Source of the DNA: Clostridia bacterium
GTDB taxonomy: Bacteria > Bacillota > Clostridia > Oscillospirales > CAG-272
Length of the DNA stretch: 13,530 bases
Assembly (NCBI GenBank): GCA_024404655.1
Contig: JAKSPR010000038.1
Span: 1-13,530 of the forward strand
Direction of reading: 5' to 3'
Shown: positions 1 to 5,600 of the stretch, in pieces
How positions within the stretch are numbered: the stretch's first letter is position 1
Layout of the letters: each line of letters opens with the position of its first letter
Made by a program: the position numbers and the translations under genes
The notes under the pieces: generated by a model
Seen by the model: the letters and a program-made list of their open reading frames with translations, nothing else
What the model was told of the DNA's origin: nothing
Database searches by the model: none

Positions 1-11
1 TGAAGAGACAA

Positions 12-50
12 AAAAACTGCGGCACGCACCGCAGTTTTTCTTTTTTATCT
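12..50. terminator. Bidirectional rho-independent terminator after the solute-binding protein gene
   Basis: An 11-bp perfect stem (12-22 with 29-39) encloses a 6-nt loop. Runs of T lie on both flanks: T5-C-T6 to the right on the plus strand, and a T-rich tract on the minus strand beyond position 12. It lies 20 nt past the stop codon of the solute-binding protein gene, so it ends the rpiB-like/solute-binding operon. Because it can work on both strands, a plus-strand gene may end just left of the window; that is inference. Confidence 0.88.
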
Positions 51-58
51 TGTTCTGA

Positions 59-1588
59 TCAACCAAGCGCATCCAGAGCATCCAGCAGCTTATCCAGCTT
101 CTTCTGGGCACTGCTCATGCCCTTCTCGATGCTCGATGCCACAACATTGGTCTTCTTGTTGATGGAGCTGCTCAGAGCGTCATAACCGATTGCGCTGAAA
201 TACTCGGTATAAGCATACTCAAACGGGCAGCGGATACCTTCGCGGAGGATATCAAGGACCTTTGCGGACTGTTCATCCTGGGAGTACTTGATTTTCAGCG
301 CTGTCTCAAAGTATGCCGGCATGATGTGTTCATCCGTGTACTGGGTCATAGCCTGCAGATAAGCGCTGAGCGCAGGGAGATGATCCTCTTTGACGGTTAC
401 AGGGATCGCACTGATCTCCGCGATATCATGCACCAGAGACCGATAGCCATCCTGCTGTTCATCAAGCTTCGGATACGGCAGCATGCCGATACCGTCCATG
501 TTGCGCATCTCATCTGTTTCGAGATCAGCAATTTTCAGCCACACGTCGAACAGAACCTGACCATTGACAAAGTAGTTGATACGCTCGGCAGTTCCTTCCG
601 AATCCATGACACAATATCCGGGGCTGGAATATACTTCAATAATCTTATCCGCCAGAACAGACAGACGGTCGACGCTGGGATTCAACACCAGATTGCCGTC
701 ACTATCCTTGGATACCGTCCGGCAGCCGGTTGTGTTGAAGTACAGATTACCCCATGCGGTATGAGCCCGGACACCGTACAGATCCTGACGATCCCGGCTT
801 CCGTCGCCGTTGAGATCACGGTATGCGTCTTTCATGTAGTCCAGAAGCACATCGTAGGTCCATTTTCCATCAAAAACGGTATTATAGAGGTCATCACTGC
901 CCTCATACATTTCCGTGATCAGGTTTTTGTTGAAGTACATAACGTGAGTACCACGGAGGACATCCATGAAGTACTCACCCACAAGGAAATACTGCTTTCC
1001 GGGAAGAATGGAAAGTTCGTCCATATACTCCTTGAACCAGCCCTTGGCAGAGAAATCAAAATAATTGGATTCCGCGGGCATGGATGCAACGTCGTAAAGC
1101 ACGCCGGAGGTCAGGCAGCGGACCAGACCATACTGGTCGTTGATGTAAAGATCGGCATTGCTGTCACCGGCAAGGACCGGCTTCTGGATGTATTTCAGAA
1201 CGTTTGTGTAGCCGAGATCCGTCTCGATCCAGTTGACCTTGACATTCAGTGCGTCGGCGACCTCCATGTTGCGGCGGTAGACCATATCTTTTGCAACGTC
1301 GCCGATCTCTTCACTGGCTCCCATGATATAGACGGCGGAGGTGTTCCATTCCTCGGAGTTTACGGAAATGTCGATGGTGATCTCCTGTCCGCCGAAATCA
1401 AGGTCTGCCAGAGAACCGATGGAATTGATAGCCGGAATGACAGCAGCTTCTGTTTCCGCCTCAACCGGTGCGGTCTGTTTTACGGGCTCCGTCGTCTGCG
1501 GCGTCTGTCCTGCTTCACCGCAGGAAACAGCCAGAGACAGGAGGGTCGCTGCAGCAAGTGCGAGCGCTGCTCTGTTTTCTTTTTTCAT
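59..1588 (-). CDS. Extracellular solute-binding lipoprotein (ABC sugar transporter family 1 type)
   Basis: Predicted surface lipoprotein of 509 aa that would capture a sugar or oligosaccharide for an ABC importer. Residues 1-22 form a signal peptide (MKK start, hydrophobic Ala/Leu core) ending in a lipobox AVSC, with the lipidated Cys at 23. A Thr/Glu/Pro-rich linker follows to about residue 50, then a two-lobed binding-protein fold. Residues 258-269 contain a D-x-N-x-D-G-x-x-D-x-x-D loop of the EF-hand/dockerin type, common in clostridial family-1 binding proteins and probably Ca-binding. The ATG has an AAAAGGA Shine-Dalgarno. The gene starts 21 nt after the stop of the RpiB-like gene, so the two are co-transcribed. 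No permease or ATPase gene follows: a terminator comes 20 nt after the stop. The ligand cannot be told from sequence. The linkage to an isomerase suggests a sugar. Confidence 0.9.
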   Translation of the reverse strand: MKKENRAALALAAATLLSLAVSCGEAGQTPQTTEPVKQTAPVEAETEAAVIPAINSIGSLADLDFGGQEITIDISVNSEEWNTSAVYIMGASEEIGDVAKDMVYRRNMEVADALNVKVNWIETDLGYTNVLKYIQKPVLAGDSNADLYINDQYGLVRCLTSGVLYDVASMPAESNYFDFSAKGWFKEYMDELSILPGKQYFLVGEYFMDVLRGTHVMYFNKNLITEMYEGSDDLYNTVFDGKWTYDVLLDYMKDAYRDLNGDGSRDRQDLYGVRAHTAWGNLYFNTTGCRTVSKDSDGNLVLNPSVDRLSVLADKIIEVYSSPGYCVMDSEGTAERINYFVNGQVLFDVWLKIADLETDEMRNMDGIGMLPYPKLDEQQDGYRSLVHDIAEISAIPVTVKEDHLPALSAYLQAMTQYTDEHIMPAYFETALKIKYSQDEQSAKVLDILREGIRCPFEYAYTEYFSAIGYDALSSSINKKTNVVASSIEKGMSSAQKKLDKLLDALDALG

Positions 1589-1609
1589 ATATGCAAATTC
1601 CTTTTTTCT

Positions 1610-2185
1610 TTAATCTTCGGGCTTGGTTTCCAGCTTCAGCGGATAGTCACCGAGCTTGTTGACCTTGAAGCCGTTCTTCTTATAGGTCTCATAGTCAAAG
1701 GCATCCAGTTCGTCCATAGCCAGCTTGTGGAATTCATAGAAATTCTTCCACCACTCATAACCGGTGCCGAGTTCTGCGCTCAGATAAGCATCCGCGATAT
1801 CACAGCCCATGGCGGGAGCGACATAGAACGCACCCATTGCGAGGACGTTGACGCCGTTGCCGGTGATAGCGCGGCGGGCAGCCGGAACGCTCTCCACAAC
1901 ACCTGCATGAACGCCGGGGCACTTGCTGGCTGCGATGTGAATACCCATACCAGTACCGCAGAAGATCAACGCACGCTCAAATTCCTTTTCCGTGATCATC
2001 GCGCCGACGCGGAGACCGAGGCGGTGGAACATGAGGTCGGTATCATTCGGATCGGAATCGACCTTGACGCCGATATCGGTGATGGTCCAGCCCTTGGCTT
2101 CGAGGTGAGCAACAACCGCATCCTTGAGCGGCTGTCCGGCGAAATCTGCAGCAACCAGAAGCTGCTTATCCTTGATCATTTTCAT
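1610..2185 (-). CDS. RpiB/LacA/LacB-family sugar-phosphate isomerase, divergent active site
   Basis: Cytoplasmic aldose-ketose isomerase family, 191 aa against about 145-170 for ordinary RpiB and LacB. The fold signature is clear: the catalytic-Cys segment FCGTGMGI (Cys76), then IAASKCPGV, and NVLAMG at 113-118. Other RpiB active-site positions differ. The usual Asp-His near the N-terminus is Asp14-Phe15. The site of the ring-opening His (E. coli His99) aligns with Gly109. The phosphate-binding Arg/His cluster is replaced by the segment YEWWKNFY (143-150). About 40 extra C-terminal residues are Lys-rich. This suggests a subfamily with another substrate. LacB also lacks His at the position of His99, so activity is not excluded. 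It is the first gene of an operon with the solute-binding protein, with an AAAGGAAAGG Shine-Dalgarno 10 nt before ATG. Confidence 0.85.
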   Translation of the reverse strand: MKMIKDKQLLVAADFAGQPLKDAVVAHLEAKGWTITDIGVKVDSDPNDTDLMFHRLGLRVGAMITEKEFERALIFCGTGMGIHIAASKCPGVHAGVVESVPAARRAITGNGVNVLAMGAFYVAPAMGCDIADAYLSAELGTGYEWWKNFYEFHKLAMDELDAFDYETYKKNGFKVNKLGDYPLKLETKPED

Positions 2186-2216
2186 AAGTGTGTTTCCTTT
2201 CCTTTTCCCTGATTTC

Positions 2217-2233
2217 GGGAGAACGCATCTCCC
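2217..2233 (-). promoter_or_regulatory. Hairpin at the 5' end of the rpiB-like transcript
   Basis: A perfect 6-bp inverted repeat (2217-2222 with 2228-2233, 5-nt loop) lies about 12 nt downstream of the -10 box, near the start of the predicted mRNA. No T-tract follows, so it is not a terminator. It could be a repressor operator or a 5'-end stabilising hairpin; sequence alone does not decide. Confidence 0.45.
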
Positions 2234-2244
2234 CTGTTATTTCT

Positions 2245-2273
2245 ATTATAACAAGCGGATTTCCATCTGTCAA
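2245..2273 (-). promoter_or_regulatory. Sigma-A type promoter of the rpiB-like/solute-binding operon
   Basis: On the minus strand, a consensus -35 TTGACA (2268-2273) is separated by 17 nt from a consensus -10 TATAAT (2245-2250), with a TGn extension directly before the -10. The start site is expected near 2238, giving a leader of about 50 nt before the ATG at 2185. Confidence 0.88.
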
Positions 2274-2292
2274 GGGCATTTTTGCTTTTGGC

Positions 2293-2330
2293 GGCAAAAG
2301 AAAACAGCACCCCAGATGGGATGCTGTTTC
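2293..2330 (-). terminator. Rho-independent terminator of the rplU-prp-rpmA operon
   Basis: An 11-bp stem (2303-2313 with 2318-2328) has a 4-nt loop and is followed on the minus strand by TTCTTTTG. One pair is G-U when read as minus-strand RNA but a C-A mismatch on the plus strand, so the hairpin is best suited to minus-strand transcripts. It lies about 50 nt beyond the rpmA stop and about 20 nt before the next promoter's -35. Confidence 0.9.
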
Positions 2331-2382
2331 TCTGGAACCTGCGAATCGCAGATCATGTGCCATTTCGGCCTCTCTGAGTGAA

Positions 2383-2664
2383 TTACTCAGCAGCGAGGAC
2401 GCTGACGCGCTTCTTGTTGTCGCCGTAACGCTCAAACTTTACGACGCCGTCAATCAGAGCGTAAATGGTATCATCGGAGCCAATGCCGACACCAGTGCCG
2501 GGATGGACGTTGGTACCTCTCTGTCTGACAATGATGTTGCCGGCAAGAACTGCCTGACCGTCAGACTTCTTAACACCGAGTCTCTGCGCGTTGGAATCAC
2601 GGCCGTTCTTGGTAGAACCGACACCTTTCTTATGAGCAAAGAACTGTAAGCTCAGCTTTAACAT
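2383..2664 (-). CDS. rpmA: 50S ribosomal protein L27, with Prp-cleavable N-terminal extension
   Basis: Ribosomal protein L27, a component of the large subunit near the peptidyl-transferase centre. The 93-aa product begins MLKLSLQFF followed by AHKKGVGSTKNGRDS. In Bacillota the extension ending in Phe-Phe is cut off by the protease Prp to expose the functional N-terminus; here the cut is expected after Phe9. The body has the typical QRLGVK, VRQRGT and HPGTGVG segments. A longer frame from a GTG three codons upstream exists. I chose the ATG at 2664 because a GAAAGGAG Shine-Dalgarno lies 8 nt before it and this gives the standard extension. It is the last gene of rplU-prp-rpmA, 78 nt after prp, and is followed by a strong terminator. 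Confidence 0.97.
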   Translation of the reverse strand: MLKLSLQFFAHKKGVGSTKNGRDSNAQRLGVKKSDGQAVLAGNIIVRQRGTNVHPGTGVGIGSDDTIYALIDGVVKFERYGDNKKRVSVLAAE

Positions 2665-2708
2665 GGATAGCACTCCTTTCAGAATTCGGTAAAATGCAAG
2701 TTTCCCAT

Positions 2709-2731
2709 CGGATAAAGAAAACCTTTATCCG
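2709..2731 (-). other. Intergenic hairpin between prp and rpmA
   Basis: A perfect 9-bp inverted repeat (2709-2717 with 2723-2731, 5-nt loop) sits in the 78-nt gap between the prp stop and the rpmA start. No T-run follows on the minus strand, so it is not a classic terminator. It could be an RNA-processing or stability element that sets rpmA mRNA apart from prp; that role is inferred. Confidence 0.55.
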
Positions 2732-2742
2732 TCTGCAGAACA

Positions 2743-3096
2743 TCAGACTGCGTGTTCTTCCGCACTCACATCAAGACAGTCGTAATAGTCTTCGAGCATA
2801 TCATTCAGCTGCAGATAGTAGCTGTAAATGAGGCCCTGGACGGCATACTGCTGCTTTTCATCGTGATTGCCGGGAAGCGCCGCTTTACACCTCACGGTGA
2901 TATCAGTGGTCTTCTCGTCGATCTTATAATCCACATCTGCCGCATACGCAACTTCCATGGTATTGATGATGAGCATCGTCATAGCTGACAGCGCTGCGCA
3001 CAGGATATCCTGTCCGGCATCGGCAAAACCGGAATGTCCGGTCTCACGGAAACCGTAAAAAGCGCCGTTGTGCTTGTAAAAAACTACCTTCGTCAT
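2743..3096 (-). CDS. prp: Ribosomal-processing cysteine protease Prp
   Basis: Cysteine protease that removes the N-terminal extension of ribosomal protein L27, a step required for ribosome function in Bacillota. The 117-aa protein has the family core: GHSGFADAGQDILCAALSA with catalytic His21 and Cys33, equivalent to His22 and Cys34 of the Staphylococcus aureus enzyme. Family length is about 105-120 aa. It lies between rplU and rpmA, the invariant context of this family, and the rpmA here encodes the matching cleavage site. The ATG is 17 nt after the rplU stop, and the gap has no good Shine-Dalgarno sequence. Translation may therefore depend on coupling with rplU and be weaker than that of the ribosomal proteins. 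This would fit an enzyme needed in less than stoichiometric amount (inference). Confidence 0.95.
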   Translation of the reverse strand: MTKVVFYKHNGAFYGFRETGHSGFADAGQDILCAALSAMTMLIINTMEVAYAADVDYKIDEKTTDITVRCKAALPGNHDEKQQYAVQGLIYSYYLQLNDMLEDYYDCLDVSAEEHAV

Positions 3097-3113
3097 TCTG
3101 CATTCAGAGGATC

Positions 3114-3425
3114 TCAGCCCTCGATCTTCTCGATCTGAACCTTGGTATAGGGCTGTCTGTGGCCGATCTTCTTCTTCTCGTTCTTCTTGGACTTGTACTT
3201 GAGAATGTAGATCTTCTTGGCCTTGCCGTTCTTAACAACGGTAGCGGTAACCTTTGCGCCGTCAACGCAGGGAGCGCCGACAGTGAACTTATCACCGGCA
3301 GAGAGTGCAAATACCTTGTCAAAAACTACCTTTTCGCCATCCGCGACGTCGAGCTTCTCGATGTAGAGAATGTCGCCTTCCTGAACCTTGTACTGCTTTC
3401 CGCCTGTTTCAATGACTGCAAACAC
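3114..3425 (-). CDS. rplU: 50S ribosomal protein L21
   Basis: Ribosomal protein L21, which binds 23S rRNA in the large subunit. The 103-aa product starts MFAVIETGGKQYKV, the family's hallmark N-terminus, and ends in a basic segment with KKIGHRQPYTKVQIEKI, also diagnostic. A longer frame starts with GTG at 3434, but that codon lies inside the Shine-Dalgarno sequence (GTGAGGTG). The GTG at 3425 is 6 nt beyond the Shine-Dalgarno and gives the standard N-terminus, so it is chosen. It is the first gene of rplU-prp-rpmA, with its own strong promoter and an approximately 80-nt leader. Confidence 0.97.
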   Translation of the reverse strand: MFAVIETGGKQYKVQEGDILYIEKLDVADGEKVVFDKVFALSAGDKFTVGAPCVDGAKVTATVVKNGKAKKIYILKYKSKKNEKKKIGHRQPYTKVQIEKIEG

Positions 3426-3508
3426 GAAAAGCACCTCACTTTCATTTATGACTCGCTAAAGCAGGCAAACCGATTTTCATCGATTTTTTGAGACCTGATT
3501 TCATGCGG
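3426..3508 (-). promoter_or_regulatory. rplU leader, candidate L21 autoregulatory RNA
   Basis: The untranslated leader between the predicted start site and rplU is about 83 nt. It contains an 8-bp hairpin with a GAAA tetraloop (3467-3486, one G-U pair) flanked by CAGG/CCTG segments that could close an outer helix. Bacillota rplU operons often carry an L21 leader motif (Rfam). I cannot confirm a match to that model by eye. Confidence 0.4.
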
Positions 3509-3514
3509 CATATT

Positions 3515-3544
3515 ATTATACCATGAAAAGACAGCATTTGTCAA
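3515..3544 (-). promoter_or_regulatory. Sigma-A type promoter of rplU-prp-rpmA
   Basis: On the minus strand, -35 TTGACA (3539-3544) and -10 TATAAT (3515-3520) are both consensus, with an 18-nt spacer ending in TGG (extended -10). The predicted start is near 3508. The -35 box overlaps the right arm of the terminator hairpin that ends the folD operon. Confidence 0.9.
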
Positions 3545-3576
3545 GAGATTTTCTCCCCTGCAAATGCTGTTTTTTC
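3526..3576. terminator. Terminator after folD, overlapping the rplU promoter
   Basis: A 10-bp perfect inverted repeat (3531-3540 with 3561-3570) has a 20-nt loop that itself contains a 4-bp GAGA/TCTC stem (3545-3555). Read on the minus strand it follows folD by about 55 nt and is trailed by CTTTTC. On the plus strand it is trailed by T6. The minus-strand T-tract is short and interrupted, so termination may be incomplete. Confidence 0.65.
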
Positions 3577-3626
3577 TCGTATTTTGTTAATATTTTATGA
3601 ACTTCCGGCACTCCTCGGAAAACGGC

Positions 3627-4478
3627 TCATTTATGGTGCAATGCAGCCGCACGGAGGGTGTTTTCCAGGAGCATCGTGATGGTCATGGGACCGACGCCGC
3701 CCGGAACAGGGGTGATCATCGACGCAACCTCGGAAGCGGAGGCAAAGTCCACGTCTCCCGTCAGCTTGCCGTCTGCGCGGCGGTTCATGCCAACATCAAT
3801 GACAACGGCACCGGGCTTGATCATATCGCCCGTGATGAAGTCTGCACGGCCGATGGCGACCACAAGGATATCCGCTTCTCTTGTCACAGCGGCAAGATCG
3901 GGGGTCTTTGAGTGGCACACGGTGACCGTACCGTTTGCCGCCAGAAGCAGCAGCGCCATGGGCTTGCCGACGATATTGGAGCGTCCCACAACGACGCAGT
4001 TCTTCCCTGTCACATTAACCCCGGATTTTTCCAGCATGACCATGACGCCGGCGGGCGTACAGGGCAGGAAATCGGGATTGCCGATCATCAGTTTGCCCGT
4101 GTTGAAGGGATGGAACGCATCCACGTCCTTATCGGGACGGATGGCGTGAATAACCTTTTCCTCGCTGATGTGCTTCGGCAGGGGGAGCTGAACGAGGATG
4201 CCGTCGATATCCGCTCTTTCGTTGAGCTTTGCAAGAACGGAGAGCAGCTCGTCCTCCGTCGTTGCCTCAGGCAGTTCAATGACTTCGGAGTACATACCGA
4301 CTTCCCCGCAGGCCTTGTGCTTGTTGCGGACATAGACCTGGGATGCGGGATTTTCACCGACGATGACTACGGCAAGGCCGGGAGTCACACCGCCTGCTTT
4401 CATTGCCGCGACCTTTTCCGCGATCTCTGCGCGGGTCTCTGCGGCGATTCTTTTGCCGTCAATACGTTCTGCTGCCAT
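3627..4478 (-). CDS. folD: Bifunctional methylenetetrahydrofolate dehydrogenase / methenyltetrahydrofolate cyclohydrolase
   Basis: Cytoplasmic enzyme that interconverts 5,10-methylene-, 5,10-methenyl- and 10-formyl-tetrahydrofolate, supplying one-carbon units for purines and formyl-Met. The 283-aa product has the full family motif set. These are YVRNK with catalytic Lys53, VQLPLP (96-101), DKDVDAFHP (116-124), the NAD(P)-binding segment GRSNIVGKP (165-173) and PGGVGPMT (259-266). The length is standard. The frame is open for 64 more codons upstream, but those overlap lgt and have no family counterpart. The ATG at 4478 has a GGAAGGAG Shine-Dalgarno located inside the end of lgt. The lgt stop codon lies 1 nt before this ATG, so the two are probably translationally coupled. 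It is the last gene of the foldase-ymfF-ymfH-lgt-folD operon. Confidence 0.97.
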   Translation of the reverse strand: MAAERIDGKRIAAETRAEIAEKVAAMKAGGVTPGLAVVIVGENPASQVYVRNKHKACGEVGMYSEVIELPEATTEDELLSVLAKLNERADIDGILVQLPLPKHISEEKVIHAIRPDKDVDAFHPFNTGKLMIGNPDFLPCTPAGVMVMLEKSGVNVTGKNCVVVGRSNIVGKPMALLLLAANGTVTVCHSKTPDLAAVTREADILVVAIGRADFITGDMIKPGAVVIDVGMNRRADGKLTGDVDFASASEVASMITPVPGGVGPMTITMLLENTLRAAALHHK

Positions 4479-4479
4479 A

Positions 4480-5559
4480 TCAGTTTTCTCCTTCCGGTTT
4501 GTCAGCGGCAGATTTATCGGATGCTTCATCTGCGGGCTTTGCGGTATTATCGGCTGCGGGTACGTCCTCCGGTTTCTTGGCGGGAGCTGCAAATTCGGGA
4601 TTTGCGGAGTTCTTATTTCCGTATTTGTCGTTGGTCTTTGCGACGTTCTTTGCGGAGAACAGGTTCTCATAAGCCTGATTATCCTGAACTGCGGCGAGAA
4701 CGGGTCTTGCGCGCTTCTTCAAGAGATAGTAGAACATGATGCCGAACAGGACACAGCCGATGGCGACCAGCTGGGAAATTCTGACATTGCCCAGATACAG
4801 GGAGTCGGAGCGGAAGCCCTCGATGAACATACGTCCGAAACCGTACCAGATGATATAGGAGAAGAAGACCTGACCGTCAAACTTCTTCTTGTTCTTGCGG
4901 TAGATGCGGTTGATGAGCAGGAAACCGATGACGTTCCAGATGGATTCATAAAGGAACGTGGGATGCGCATAGGTCTTGATGGCGTCGGGGGTGGACTGGA
5001 GGGTCATGATCCACTTGATGGCCATGCCCTTGAAACGGGAGGTCTCAAAGGTCTTGCCAAGGAATTCATAGCGGAGGATGGAGCCGTAAGCCTCACCGTT
5101 CATGAAGTTGCCCCAGCGGCCCATGGCCTGCGCGATCATAACACCGGGGCAGACCATATCAAGGAATTTCAGCGGGCTCTTGCCCTTGAGCAGAGAGAGC
5201 ACGAGGATGGTAAGGCCGCCGAAGATCAGACCGCCGTATATGGCAAGTCCGCCGTTCCAGATCGCAAAGATATCAAGGAAGGAGGTATACCGTCCGTCCC
5301 ATGTCATAGCGACATAGTAAAGGCGCGCACCGAGAATACCGATGAGGACGACCCAGATCGCGTAATCGAGAACATCATCCGTGGTAAAGCCCTCTTTCTT
5401 TGAACGGAAGCAGGTGTACCAGACGGCAAATACAATGCCGAGGGTGATGAAGATGCCGTACCACGCGATACGGAAGGAACCGATGTGCACAAGGAATTTG
5501 TTGATTTCCCACGGTCCGAGACCGAGATTCGGGAAGCCGATGATTGTTGAGTCTGCCAT
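4480..5559 (-). CDS. lgt: Prolipoprotein diacylglyceryl transferase
   Basis: Integral membrane enzyme that moves a diacylglyceryl group from phosphatidylglycerol to the lipobox cysteine of prolipoproteins, the first step of lipoprotein maturation. The 359-aa product has about seven membrane segments and the Lgt signature MGRWGNFMNGEAYG (146-159) with Arg148, Asn151, Asn154 and Glu156. Other family features are GGLAIYGG (103-110), HPTFLYES (199-206) and the late Arg243/Glu247/Arg250 group. A tail of about 70 residues (290-359), rich in Lys, Asp, Ala and Pro and without membrane segments, extends past the usual end; it is probably disordered and cytoplasmic. An AAAGGA Shine-Dalgarno lies in the 41-nt gap after ymfH. 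Two likely substrates, the foldase in this operon and the solute-binding protein, are encoded in the window. Confidence 0.97.
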   Translation of the reverse strand: MADSTIIGFPNLGLGPWEINKFLVHIGSFRIAWYGIFITLGIVFAVWYTCFRSKKEGFTTDDVLDYAIWVVLIGILGARLYYVAMTWDGRYTSFLDIFAIWNGGLAIYGGLIFGGLTILVLSLLKGKSPLKFLDMVCPGVMIAQAMGRWGNFMNGEAYGSILRYEFLGKTFETSRFKGMAIKWIMTLQSTPDAIKTYAHPTFLYESIWNVIGFLLINRIYRKNKKKFDGQVFFSYIIWYGFGRMFIEGFRSDSLYLGNVRISQLVAIGCVLFGIMFYYLLKKRARPVLAAVQDNQAYENLFSAKNVAKTNDKYGNKNSANPEFAAPAKKPEDVPAADNTAKPADEASDKSAADKPEGEN

Positions 5560-5600
5560 AAGTATATAAATCCTTTCTTAGATTACTGGGGTTCTTTCAG

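Noticed and set aside
326..2212. A 628-codon open frame on the plus strand
   Set aside because: It runs antisense through the solute-binding protein and RpiB-like genes, resembles no family, and the minus-strand genes have signal peptide, motifs, Shine-Dalgarno sites and promoter.
4479..4670. 64-codon N-terminal extension of folD
   Set aside because: The extension overlaps lgt in another frame, is Pro/Arg/Thr-rich, and the family begins at the ATG at 4478.
3912..5403. Plus-strand frames opposite folD and lgt (275 and 346 codons)
   Set aside because: They are antisense to two unmistakable enzymes and have no recognisable domains or ribosome-binding sites.
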